From Paraburkholderia sp041321145 (GTDB lineage Bacteria; Pseudomonadota; Gammaproteobacteria; Burkholderiales; Burkholderiaceae), in contig NZ_JBGGWA010000012.1 in NCBI RefSeq assembly GCF_041321145.1, positions 1 to 64,000 of the forward strand: a DNA stretch of 64,000 nt, in the 5' to 3' direction. Positions 26,491 to 35,154 of the stretch are shown one piece after another; the first letter of the stretch is position 1; each line of letters starts with the position of its first letter. A program made the position numbers and the translations under genes. The notes beneath the pieces were generated by a model, which was given only the letters and a program-made list of their open reading frames with translations, made no database searches and had not been told where the DNA came from.

Positions 26491-26742
26491 ATGTTCACCG
26501 ACGATGCCTGGGATGATTACCTGCACTGGCAGAACGCTGATCGCAAAGTGCTGCGCAAGATCAATACGTTGCTTGAGGAGTGCCGGCGTGATCCGTATAA
26601 CGGCACCGGAAAACCGGAGGCGCTGGTCGGCAGCTTGAGTGGATTCTGGTCACGCCGTATTACGCATTCCGATCGTCTCGTTTATATGCCGCGGGACGGC
26701 AAGATCTACGTGATTGCCTGCCGCTTCCACTATGACGACTGA
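26491..26742 (+). CDS. yoeB: YoeB-type ribosome-dependent mRNA interferase
   Basis: The 83-residue toxin matches YoeB almost end to end: FTDDAWDDYLHWQ, then INTLLEECRRDPYNGTGKPEAL, GFWSRRITHSDRLVYMP and the C-terminal IACRFHYDD. YoeB cuts mRNA in the ribosomal A site. The Glu, Arg and C-terminal His-Tyr used in catalysis are present. I chose ATG 26491 for family length; ATG 26437 inside the antitoxin gene would add 18 residues and neither has an ideal ribosome site. Confidence 0.88.
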   Translation: MFTDDAWDDYLHWQNADRKVLRKINTLLEECRRDPYNGTGKPEALVGSLSGFWSRRITHSDRLVYMPRDGKIYVIACRFHYDD

Positions 26743-26747
26743 AAGAG

Positions 26748-26772
26748 AACCGGGCACAGCGCCCGGTTTTTC
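26748..26772 (+). terminator. Terminator after yefM-yoeB
   Basis: ACCGGGC (26749-26755) and GCCCGGT (26761-26767) form a perfect stem with a five-base loop, followed by a run of T. It lies seven bases after the yoeB stop codon. Confidence 0.85.
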
Positions 26773-26841
26773 ATTCGACGCTTGAAAAGCCACCGGGCGC
26801 GCGAAGCCGAAACCCCTCACCCAGGCCCGTGCGCCTAACGC

Positions 26842-27762
26842 TTATTCAATGTGATGCCGCGCCTGCCCACGAGGACGCAGTAACGAAAGCAGCGGCCAGC
26901 CGAGATTGACGCCCAGACTCGCCACTACGATCAGTCCCATCCCCGCGAGTTGCGGCACCGACAGCGCCCGCCCATACACGACGGCATCGACCACGATCGC
27001 TGTCAGCGGATAGACGAACAGCAGCACGGCGATGATCGGCGTGGTCAGTTTCGGCAGCGCGCCGTAGATCAGCACATACGACAGCCCCGTATGCAGCACG
27101 CCCATGCCCACCAGCCAGAACCACTGCATCGGTCCGATATGCGCGGCAGTGAGTGGCGCGATGAATGGCAGGCACACCACACCGACCGCGCATTGCGCGA
27201 GCGTCAGCAAATGCGGCCGCAAATCGCCGAGCCCTTTGGCGATCAGCGTGACGCTCGCATACAGCACCGATCCAACCAACGCTTCACCGATGCCGATCAG
27301 ATAGCTCGCATGCCCCTGCAGATTCCCGGTGGACGCGACGCCCGACGCGAGCACGAGTCCGACGAACGCGGTTGCGATCCAGCCGAGCCGGTCGACGCCG
27401 AGGCGCTCATTGAACAGGGCTGCGCCCATCAGCACGACCCAGAACGGCTGCACATGAAACACCACCGTCGCTACCGCAATGCTGGTGCGGTGAATCGCAT
27501 CGAAGAAGCCGACCCACTGCGTGACCATCAGCACGCCGGAAATCAGCGCCAGTACGACCGTGCGCCGCGTGAAATGCGCTCGCGTGAAAAACCCCTTCCA
27601 CGCGCAATACGCGGCGAGCGAGAGGAAACCAAACAGGCAGCGAAAGAACACCAGCGTCAGCGCGCCGAGTCGCGCTTCCTCGACGAAGATGCCGATCGTG
27701 CCCATCAAAAGGCCGCCGCTGGCCAGCGTAATTGCGCCTTGTCGACGTTGGGTGAGGGACAT
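26842..27762 (-). CDS. EamA/DMT family membrane transporter
   Basis: This 306-residue protein has ten predicted transmembrane segments arranged as two EamA repeats (about residues 10-140 and 155-290), the layout of drug/metabolite exporters such as RhtA and YdcZ-like proteins. Substrates of such transporters range from amino acids to organic amines and cannot be read from sequence. It is divergent from a LysR-type regulator gene 101 bp away, which probably controls it. Confidence 0.88.
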   Translation of the reverse strand: MSLTQRRQGAITLASGGLLMGTIGIFVEEARLGALTLVFFRCLFGFLSLAAYCAWKGFFTRAHFTRRTVVLALISGVLMVTQWVGFFDAIHRTSIAVATVVFHVQPFWVVLMGAALFNERLGVDRLGWIATAFVGLVLASGVASTGNLQGHASYLIGIGEALVGSVLYASVTLIAKGLGDLRPHLLTLAQCAVGVVCLPFIAPLTAAHIGPMQWFWLVGMGVLHTGLSYVLIYGALPKLTTPIIAVLLFVYPLTAIVVDAVVYGRALSVPQLAGMGLIVVASLGVNLGWPLLSLLRPRGQARHHIE

Positions 27763-27863
27763 GCGAAACGGCTCCGAACAATGAAGCCTTCAGTATTGCG
27801 CCGCTTGCGTGTCACCGACAAACGAATTAAATTGAGTAATTCCATAAGCCGAATTGATGAATC

Positions 27864-28742
27864 ATGCACCCCGAATTCGACGTCGATTTGCTGCGCACCT
27901 TCGTTGCGGTGGTGGAAACGGGCAGCTTCACGAAAGCGTCGGCAACCGTGCACCGGTCGCAGGCGGCGGTCAGCATGCAGATCAAGCGGCTCGAAACCAT
28001 GCTCGGCACCACGCTGTTTGCCCGCAATACGCGCAATCTGTCGCTCACGCGGCCCGGCAACACGCTGCTGGAATACGCGCGGCGCGTGCTGGCGCTGCAT
28101 GAGGAGGCATGGTCGGCGATCGTGCGCCCCGAGGTGACCGGGCGCGTGGTGCTCGGCGCACCGGACGATTACGTGTCGTCATTGCTGTCGCCGGTATTGC
28201 GGCGCTTTTCGAACCTGTATCCGCACGTGGAGATCGAGATCGTCTGCGCGCAGAGCACGTCGCTCGCGCCGATGCTGGCCGATAACAAGATCGATCTGGC
28301 CTTCGTCACGCGCGACAAAAAATTGCGCGGCGAATTCGTGCGCAGTGAGCCGATGGTGTGGGTGGGGGCGTCGGTGGATACGCCGGTGCTGGCGGCGTCG
28401 CCTTTGCCGGTCGGGCTCTATGAGCCGGGATGTGTCGCGCGCCAGCATACGCTGGCTGCGCTGGACGGTGCGCGCATCCGTTATCGGGCTGCGTTTAGCA
28501 GTGCGAGCCTGATGGGTCTGGTGGCGACCGTGGATGCGGGGCTTTCAGTGATCGCGCTCACGCGTTGCAGCGTGCCGGCGCGGCTGGCGATTCTCGGCGA
28601 AGCGCAAGGTTTGCCGAAGATCGCGCCGCTGGAAATCGTGGTGGCGCGCAGTGCCAAATCGGACCGGCCGACCTGTGATTATCTGGCCGCGCAGATGGTG
28701 CAGGATTTGTCGCTGCGCACGCAGACCCGTGGGGCCGCTTAA
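27864..28742 (+). CDS. LysR family transcriptional regulator
   Basis: The 292-residue regulator has the standard N-terminal helix-turn-helix (residues about 5-65, FTKASATVHRSQAAVSMQIKRLE) and an effector domain to residue 285. Its closest pattern is the group of LysR proteins next to EamA-type exporters. The divergent EamA gene is its likely target. Its stop overlaps the end of the convergent ferric ABC ATPase gene by four bases, so the two transcripts meet tail to tail. Confidence 0.9.
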   Translation: MHPEFDVDLLRTFVAVVETGSFTKASATVHRSQAAVSMQIKRLETMLGTTLFARNTRNLSLTRPGNTLLEYARRVLALHEEAWSAIVRPEVTGRVVLGAPDDYVSSLLSPVLRRFSNLYPHVEIEIVCAQSTSLAPMLADNKIDLAFVTRDKKLRGEFVRSEPMVWVGASVDTPVLAASPLPVGLYEPGCVARQHTLAALDGARIRYRAAFSSASLMGLVATVDAGLSVIALTRCSVPARLAILGEAQGLPKIAPLEIVVARSAKSDRPTCDYLAAQMVQDLSLRTQTRGAA

Positions 28743-29797
28743 CTCCGCGGATAAGCCGTCACCGTGCCATCCACCGCGAGCCGCACGTGTTCCCCCGGCC
28801 GCGGCGACAGATACCCGGGCACCCGAGCGCGCACCACCGTCCGTGCATCGGACTGCAACTGCAGCGCGACGCCTGCGTCCTGCCCCTGAAAGATCACTTC
28901 CTGCACGACGGCGTCATGGGACGCCATGCCATTCGGCATCGCTTCTTCGGCACGTAGCAGACGGATTTGCTCAGGCCTCACCATCACATCGACCGCGCCA
29001 TTACCCATCGGCGCACACAACGGCAATTCACCGAGCTCGCAACTCACGCGATCCTGCCTGACCACACCCGGCAACAACACCGCCTCGCCGACAAACGATG
29101 CCAGCTCACGCGTCACTGGCCGTCGATAAAGCGTCTCCGGCGTCGCGGTCTGGATCAGCCTGCCGTTCCACAGCACAGCGACTTCATGGCCGAGCGACAG
29201 GGCTTCCGATTGATCGTGCGTTACCAGCACCGCAGTCGCACCGGTTGCGGCCAACGCGCTGGCCACGGCTTGTCGCGTTTCGAGCCGCAAAGCCGCGTCG
29301 AGCGACGAGAACGGCTCGTCGAGCATCACCAAAGTGGGCGACGGCGCGAGCGCGCGAGCCACCGCCACCCGCTGCTGCTGACCGCCCGACAACTGCTGCG
29401 GCGCACGCTCGCCGAAGTTCGCCGGTAAGCCGACCAGCTCCAGCAATTCGGCCACCCGATGACGCGCGCGACGCTGCGTCCGAGGCAAGCCGAACACGAT
29501 ATTGTCCGCCACCGACAGATGCGGAAACAGCGCCCCCTCCTGCGGCACATAACCGATACGGCGCTGTTCGGACGGCACATGCAGGTTGTCGCCGGCCACG
29601 CGGCGGCCGTCGATTTCGACGCTGCCGCTATCCGCGCGTTCGAAGCCGCATAACAGGCGCAGCAAGGTGGTCTTGCCGCTGCCGGACGGTCCGAGCAGCG
29701 CGAGCAGCGTGCCGCGCTCGACGGAGAGGTCGATGCCGTGCAGCACCGGATGGCCGTCGAACGATTTCTGCAGTCCGCGTATACGAAGGTCGCTCAT
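28739..29797 (-). CDS. fbpC: Ferric iron ABC transporter, ATP-binding protein
   Basis: The 352-residue ATPase has Walker A GPSGSGKTT (residues 36-44), the signature LSGGQQQRVA, Walker B LVMLDEPFSSLD and a C-terminal TOBE regulatory domain (about 245-350). It belongs to the FbpC/PotA group and is clustered with the matching permease and ferric-binding protein. The ATG at 29797 matches the family start. It lies 28 bp after fbpB and ends the iron operon. Confidence 0.9.
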   Translation of the reverse strand: MSDLRIRGLQKSFDGHPVLHGIDLSVERGTLLALLGPSGSGKTTLLRLLCGFERADSGSVEIDGRRVAGDNLHVPSEQRRIGYVPQEGALFPHLSVADNIVFGLPRTQRRARHRVAELLELVGLPANFGERAPQQLSGGQQQRVAVARALAPSPTLVMLDEPFSSLDAALRLETRQAVASALAATGATAVLVTHDQSEALSLGHEVAVLWNGRLIQTATPETLYRRPVTRELASFVGEAVLLPGVVRQDRVSCELGELPLCAPMGNGAVDVMVRPEQIRLLRAEEAMPNGMASHDAVVQEVIFQGQDAGVALQLQSDARTVVRARVPGYLSPRPGEHVRLAVDGTVTAYPRS

Positions 29798-29825
29798 GAA
29801 AATCCGATGGAAAAGGCGCGCCGCG

Positions 29826-31430
29826 TCAGCTGCGTTCGCCGAGCAGCGCCGATTTGCCGAGCAGCGCGAACAGGAGACCGGAGGCGAATAGCGAAATGCC
29901 GGTGAGCAGCGCCGCATAAGGCGCGGCGGCAGCGAACGCCATCGTCGAAGTATCGGCCCAGACTTGTGTCGCGAGCGTCTGCGTGTCGATGGGGGAGAGC
30001 AGCAGCGTCGCGTTCAGTTCCGTGACGACCGAGATGAACACCATCGCCGCCGCCGCGCCGAGTCCGGGGCCCGCCAGCGGCAATACCACGCGAAACAGGG
30101 TCTGCGACCAGGTCAGGCCGAGCGCGCGCGCGGTCTCTTCGAGGCGCGGCTGGGCCTGCATGAAGGCGGCGCGCACGCTCACCAGCGCAACCGGCATGAA
30201 CAGCATCGCGTAGGCGATTACCAGCAGCGTCGCGCTTTGATAAAGCGGTTGCAGCGCGTGCACCGCAAGCGACACGATCGCCAGCGCGATCACGAGCCCC
30301 GGAATGCCTTGCGCGAGAAACACGGTGCGCTCGAACAGCGTGGCGAAACGCGTCGGATAGCGCACCAGCAGGAACGCGAGCGGCACGACCAGGAGCGTGG
30401 TCAGCACCGCGGCGGCGAGGCCGAAGCCGAGCGATGAGATCGTTGCGTTGAACAGCAGTTCGGGCGATACATCGGCGGGCGTGACGGCGGCCGCGCCCGG
30501 TTGCGTGAGCCAGTAGCCGATCATGCCAAGCGGCACGCCGAGCGTTGCGATTGCCAGCGCGGCGAAACCGGCCACGACGATCCAACGCCACATACCGAGG
30601 TCATAGCGCAATACCGCGCGCCGTGTCCCGCGATCGACGCGTTCATAACGCGCCGCGCCGCGCACACGAAACTCGAACGCCAGCACGATCAGGCAGATCA
30701 CGATCAGCAGGCACGCGAGCAGCGAAGCGCCGCCGCCATCGAAACTGGTGCGGTATTCCGCGTAGATTTGCGTGGTGAACGTACGAAAGCGCAGCAGCGT
30801 AAATGCGCCGAATTCGGACAGCACGCCGAGCGCCACCAGCAGCATGCCGCCGAGCAGCGCGGGGCGCAGTTGCGGCAGCACCACGCGAATGAAGGTGGTC
30901 CAACGGTTGCAGCCGAGCGCGCGTGCGCTTTCTTCGAGCGCCGGGTCCATGCTGCGCAACGCCGCTGCCACCGGCAAGTAGACGAGCGGGAAATACGCGG
31001 AACTCAGCACGAGCAACGCGCCGTTGAAGTCCTGCAAATCCAGACTCAGCGAGACCCAGGCGTAGCTCGAAATGAACGCCGGCATCGCGAGCGGCGCGGC
31101 GGTGAGCACGGCCCATATACGGCGCCCCGGCAAATGCGTGCGTTCGACAAACCATGCCGCCGCCGTGCCGACGAGAGCACAGACAAGCGTGGTCGATACC
31201 GTGATCAGCAGCGTATTGACCAGCAATTCGCCGACCAGCGGCCGGAAGATCAGATCGACCGCTTCGCCGATACCAAAGCTCGCCGCGCGCCAGAACGTAA
31301 ACGCAATCGGCAGCAGCACCAGCAAAGCGCTGAGTGCTGCTGCCGCAAACAAACCGCGCGGCGCGCGCGAACGGGCGCGCACCGGGCCGGGGGGTACAGC
31401 CGGAGGGCCGGCTGACACGGCGTCGCTCAT
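29826..31430 (-). CDS. fbpB: Ferric iron ABC transporter, permease
   Basis: The 534-residue permease is a fusion of two permease halves, as is typical for FbpB/SfuB. There are about 12 transmembrane segments and two EAA loops (EESARALGCNRWTTFIRVVLPQLRP near residue 165 and EETARALGLTWSQTLFRVVLPLAGP near 430). It takes ferric iron delivered by FbpA across the inner membrane. It follows fbpA directly: its start codon begins in the base before the fbpA stop codon's complement, so the genes are contiguous. Confidence 0.9.
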   Translation of the reverse strand: MSDAVSAGPPAVPPGPVRARSRAPRGLFAAAALSALLVLLPIAFTFWRAASFGIGEAVDLIFRPLVGELLVNTLLITVSTTLVCALVGTAAAWFVERTHLPGRRIWAVLTAAPLAMPAFISSYAWVSLSLDLQDFNGALLVLSSAYFPLVYLPVAAALRSMDPALEESARALGCNRWTTFIRVVLPQLRPALLGGMLLVALGVLSEFGAFTLLRFRTFTTQIYAEYRTSFDGGGASLLACLLIVICLIVLAFEFRVRGAARYERVDRGTRRAVLRYDLGMWRWIVVAGFAALAIATLGVPLGMIGYWLTQPGAAAVTPADVSPELLFNATISSLGFGLAAAVLTTLLVVPLAFLLVRYPTRFATLFERTVFLAQGIPGLVIALAIVSLAVHALQPLYQSATLLVIAYAMLFMPVALVSVRAAFMQAQPRLEETARALGLTWSQTLFRVVLPLAGPGLGAAAAMVFISVVTELNATLLLSPIDTQTLATQVWADTSTMAFAAAAPYAALLTGISLFASGLLFALLGKSALLGERS

Positions 31431-32462
31431 TTACAGCAAGCCTGCCTGGCGCAGGAGTTTGCCGGCCTGGCTGTCGTCGCCGAGTTGCTGGATGGTCAGC
31501 GCCGGCGGGTTCAACTCAGTGAAGGGCTTGAGAATCGGGTCCGGCGCGACGCCTGCGTGCAGCGGATATTCGAACTCGATGTGGCTGTTCGCCATCAGCT
31601 TCTGCGCGCGTTCGCTGACCAGATAGGCGAGAAACTTCTGCGCACCGTCCGCGTTGTGCGCAGACTTCAGCACCGCCGCCCCCGACACGTTGACTAACGC
31701 GCCGGCGTCGCCATTGCCGAAGTGGTAGATCGCGCTGCGGGTTTTCGCATCGCCGATCTCGGCATGCAGACGGGCCCAATAGTAGTTGTTGATCAGACCG
31801 GTTGCGACGCCGCCGCGGTTTACTGCCGCGATCACGCCTTCGTCGTCGTCGAAAATCTGCGCGTTGGCCTTCAGGCCCTTGAGCCATTGCACGGTTTGCG
31901 CTTCGCCTTTCAGCGCGAGCACGGCGCTCACGAGCGGCAGGAAGTCGCTGTCGCTCGGTGCAATGCCGACCTTGCCTTTCCACTCCGGCTTGACGAGGTC
32001 GAACAGCGATTGCGGCAGTTGCGATGCCTGGACCTTGGCTGTGTTGTAGGCCAGCACGCTTTCACGCGCGGTCACGCCGACCCATGCGCCGCTCGGCGAA
32101 TTGAAGCGGGCCGGCACGGTGGCGAGTGTCGAGCTGTTCACTTTGCTCAGCAGGCCTTTCTCTTCGAGCAGCATCAACTCGGGCGAGTTTTCCGTGAAGT
32201 ACACATCAGCGGGCGTGGCCGTGCCTTCCGCGACGAGTTGCGCGGCCATCGCCGGGCCTTCGCCGCTGCGGATCTTCACCGAAATGCCCGACTCTTTTTC
32301 GAAGTCTTTAGCCAGCAGGTTGACGACCTGCTGGTGCTGCGCGCTGTATAGCGTGATCGATGCAGCGTGCGCCGCCGAGGGCACCGTTGCGAAGGCCGTG
32401 AGCGTGAGCGCGGCTGCGCTGCCAAGCAGACGCAGGCGGGTGACAAACCAGGAATGAGCCAT
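31431..32462 (-). CDS. fbpA: Ferric iron ABC transporter, periplasmic binding protein
   Basis: The 343-residue protein has a signal peptide ending AHA-A (about residue 33) and a type II binding fold. Adjacent tyrosines Y227 and Y228 in NNYYW are the classic iron-coordinating pair of FbpA proteins. The VYFTENSPELMLLEEKGLL stretch is also typical. The start at 32462 is chosen at the signal peptide; the open frame before it is non-coding. It follows efeB by 65 bp in the same direction. Confidence 0.9.
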   Translation of the reverse strand: MAHSWFVTRLRLLGSAAALTLTAFATVPSAAHAASITLYSAQHQQVVNLLAKDFEKESGISVKIRSGEGPAMAAQLVAEGTATPADVYFTENSPELMLLEEKGLLSKVNSSTLATVPARFNSPSGAWVGVTARESVLAYNTAKVQASQLPQSLFDLVKPEWKGKVGIAPSDSDFLPLVSAVLALKGEAQTVQWLKGLKANAQIFDDDEGVIAAVNRGGVATGLINNYYWARLHAEIGDAKTRSAIYHFGNGDAGALVNVSGAAVLKSAHNADGAQKFLAYLVSERAQKLMANSHIEFEYPLHAGVAPDPILKPFTELNPPALTIQQLGDDSQAGKLLRQAGLL

Positions 32463-32527
32463 GATCCTAAAATCCGTTAATGATGTTGTCGTTGATCTGT
32501 GGTGTGCCGCGTGCTTCGCGGCTTGCA

Positions 32528-33823
32528 TTACGTCTCGAACAGCCCCGCGCCGATGTACGAACCCGGCTTCGCGCCCGGCGGCACGGCGAACACGGCGCTG
32601 CCGACGTGCGTCGTGAACTGGTTCATCATGTCGAACTTCGCGAGCTTGTCGTTGATCGGAATGAAGCCGGTGCGCGGGTCGCCCTGATGGGCGATGAAGA
32701 TGAGACCCGCGTCGTACTCGGTTTCCTGACGCCATGGCGGCCAGCGCTCGATGTAGAAGTTCGTGCCGTCGTTGTACGAGTACGAGCGGCGCAGAATCTG
32801 CGCCCCGTTGTTGCTCGCCTGATTCGACAGACGCACGTGCGAGTTCTCCGGAATCACCGGATTGCCGTCCTTGTCCTCTTCCTTCAGGTCCACGGCGTCG
32901 AATTCGTTCTTTTTGCCGATCGGCGCGCCGCTGTATTTGTGACGGCCGAATACCTGCTCCTGGAAACCCATTTCGGTGTTGTCCCAGTGTTCAAGCGTGA
33001 TGCGGATGCGCCGCACCACCGTGTAGGTGCCCCCTTCCATCCACGGCGCGTCGGCGCTGGCGCCGGCCCAGACGAATTCGTTCATCAACTGCGGTTTCGC
33101 GGTCGACGGATTGTTGGTGCCGTCCTTGAAGCCCATCAGATTGCGCGGTGTCTGACCGCGCGGACCCGACAGGAAGCCGGACTGGCCCCAACGCATCGTC
33201 GTGACGCCGTAGCCGAGGCGCGACAGTTGCCGCACCGCGTGGAAAGCGACTTGCTGATCGTTCGCGCAGGCCTGGATGAACAGGTCGCCGCCGGTCTTCC
33301 CGGCGATCAGCTGGTCGCCGTTGAAGCGCGGCAGATCGACGAGCGCGGCAGGGCGGCGCGAGGCCAGCCCGTAGCGGTCCTTGCCTTCATGCGTGAAGAG
33401 GCTAGGGCCGAAGCCGAACGTGATCGTCAGGCCGCACGGGCCGAGACCGAGCACGTCGCCGGAATCGGGGGCGGCCTTGTCGTCGCCAGCGGGCAAGGGC
33501 GCGGCGGTGCCGCCTTGCGTGAGGCGTGCTGCGGCATCGGTCCAGGCGCGCAGCAGGCCGATGACGTCGTCGCGTTTGCCGGTCGTCAGATCGAGCGCGG
33601 CAACGTACGTGTGACTCTGCTGCGGCGTGACGATGCCGCCTTGATGCAAGCCGTAGAACGGCTCGATCGCCATCTGCGGATCGGCATGGTGCGCCGGCGT
33701 TCTGGCGAGCGCGGCCTGGGGTGTACCCAGACCCGCACCGAGGCTCGCGCCGGCCGCTACCGCTGCGCCGCCCGTCTTGAGAAAGCCGCGCCGTGAGGGC
33801 CGCGGGGGGTGATCGTTTGCCAT
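32528..33823 (-). CDS. efeB: EfeB-type dye-decolourising peroxidase/deferrochelatase
   Basis: The 431-residue haem peroxidase is exported by the Tat pathway (SRRGFLKTG at residues 10-18). The Dyp motif GFKDG is at residues 231-235 with catalytic Asp234. His329 is the likely haem ligand and Arg345 the distal arginine. EfeB is usually part of EfeUOB, where it oxidises ferrous iron or takes iron from haem in the periplasm. Here EfeU and EfeO are missing, and an FbpABC importer follows instead, so oxidised ferric iron could be handed to FbpA. Confidence 0.9.
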   Translation of the reverse strand: MANDHPPRPSRRGFLKTGGAAVAAGASLGAGLGTPQAALARTPAHHADPQMAIEPFYGLHQGGIVTPQQSHTYVAALDLTTGKRDDVIGLLRAWTDAAARLTQGGTAAPLPAGDDKAAPDSGDVLGLGPCGLTITFGFGPSLFTHEGKDRYGLASRRPAALVDLPRFNGDQLIAGKTGGDLFIQACANDQQVAFHAVRQLSRLGYGVTTMRWGQSGFLSGPRGQTPRNLMGFKDGTNNPSTAKPQLMNEFVWAGASADAPWMEGGTYTVVRRIRITLEHWDNTEMGFQEQVFGRHKYSGAPIGKKNEFDAVDLKEEDKDGNPVIPENSHVRLSNQASNNGAQILRRSYSYNDGTNFYIERWPPWRQETEYDAGLIFIAHQGDPRTGFIPINDKLAKFDMMNQFTTHVGSAVFAVPPGAKPGSYIGAGLFET

Positions 33824-33889
33824 GATTACTTCGCCTTCGTTTGGCCTTGAATGGGCGGCGTGGGCATCCGCGTGCGGGTTCGCTTCGCT

Positions 33890-35098
33890 TTACTTCGCCA
33901 GCACGAGTGTGTTCACGTCATCCTGCACGTAGTAGAAACCGTCACCTTCCGGCGTCATCGCAAGCCCGAACAGGTCGCCGTTGCCCGGAGGCGATTGCGC
34001 CTTGTCGGTGTCGATCCAGCGTGCGTAGAGTTGCTTGCCGCTGGCCGGATCGATTTCGACGATCTGGCCGTTCAGCGCGTTGGTGACGAGCAGGTGGCCA
34101 TTGGGCGCGGTGACCATCGCAAGCGGACGATGCAGCAGGCCGTCGGCGGTCAGCTGGCGGCCCACGCCTGCGCTGCTGTCGCGCGTCATCGGATCATCGA
34201 TTTCGGTGACGCGGTTGCCGATTGCATCGGACACGTACAGCAGTTTCTGATCGCCCGACAGCGCAAGGCCGGTCGGACCGACGAGGAACACACCCTTGTC
34301 GGCCTGCGCGCCGAAGCCGCTGGCGATCACGGTTTCCTTCCTCACGACCGGCGGCTTGCCCGTAGGCACGTCGAGGTCCAGACGCAGCACGGTGGCCTGC
34401 TTGAACACCGGCGGATTGCCGTCCGCACCGCCCACGCCGAACCCCGCGTTGCTGACGAACAGCGTCGCGCTCGTGCCGTGGTCGACGACCGCCATGTTGC
34501 CCCACGGATCGTTGATGTTCGGGCTGCTAATGGTCGAGGCGACCTTGCCGTTCGGATCGATCACGATCAGGCAGCCGGCGCCCTTGGTGCCGGTGGTGCC
34601 GTCGTTGCTCGGCGTGCTGCCGACGATCACGTAGCCCGACTTGAGCATTGTCATCGCGGTCGACAGGCCGATGCCACCCGGGCATTCCTTCAGATCGCGC
34701 GGCACCGTGGCGAACACCGTCATCTGCCGGGTGTCCGGGTGATAGTTGATGATCGTGCTGCCGGTGCCTTGCAGATTCGTCGAGTTATTGAAGTTGCCGA
34801 CCAGCACGTCGCCCTGTTTGACGGTACCGGCCGTGACCGGCGCGACCACGACCGCGTAGGGGTTCTGGTCGCCGTTCTCCGGCACGGTGTTGATCAGCGT
34901 GGTGTGATGCTTGACGGTTTCGAGGAAACCTTGCGGCTCGGCGTGCGCGATGCCGGCCGTCGCGAACGCAGCGGCGCTGACGGTGGCGGCGATCAGGGCC
35001 CGCGCGGCGCGCGGCGAACTAAGGCGCGTGGGATTGTTCACGAGTGAGCCTGTCGTGCCTGCGCACAAAGTGGTGATTGCGGTCATGATCGAAAGCAT
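33890..35098 (-). CDS. Secreted beta-propeller (NHL-like) protein in iron operon
   Basis: The roughly 402-residue product has an N-terminal export signal (the hydrophobic ALIAATVSAAAFATAGIAHA segment ends near residue 53) and a repetitive mature part. The repeats follow a G-x-L-x-V-x-N/D pattern (PNGHLLVTNALNGQIVEIDP, LLYVSDAIGNRVTEID), as in NHL/SMP-30-type propellers. Its function is unknown. It sits between the porin and EfeB genes in one direction, so a role in periplasmic iron handling or in building the oxidase system is inferred. The start is uncertain; ATG 35155 is an alternative. Confidence 0.72.
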   Translation of the reverse strand: MLSIMTAITTLCAGTTGSLVNNPTRLSSPRAARALIAATVSAAAFATAGIAHAEPQGFLETVKHHTTLINTVPENGDQNPYAVVVAPVTAGTVKQGDVLVGNFNNSTNLQGTGSTIINYHPDTRQMTVFATVPRDLKECPGGIGLSTAMTMLKSGYVIVGSTPSNDGTTGTKGAGCLIVIDPNGKVASTISSPNINDPWGNMAVVDHGTSATLFVSNAGFGVGGADGNPPVFKQATVLRLDLDVPTGKPPVVRKETVIASGFGAQADKGVFLVGPTGLALSGDQKLLYVSDAIGNRVTEIDDPMTRDSSAGVGRQLTADGLLHRPLAMVTAPNGHLLVTNALNGQIVEIDPASGKQLYARWIDTDKAQSPPGNGDLFGLAMTPEGDGFYYVQDDVNTLVLAK

Positions 35099-35154
35099 GG
35101 GATTCGATTTGGCTAGAGCGGGCGAATTCGCGTGTGGAATGAGCGCAAACCTCA

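Noticed and set aside
29794..30591. Open frame overlapping the fbpC/fbpB junction on the same strand
   Set aside because: It is a shifted frame of fbpB with an Arg/Ala-rich translation and no family features.
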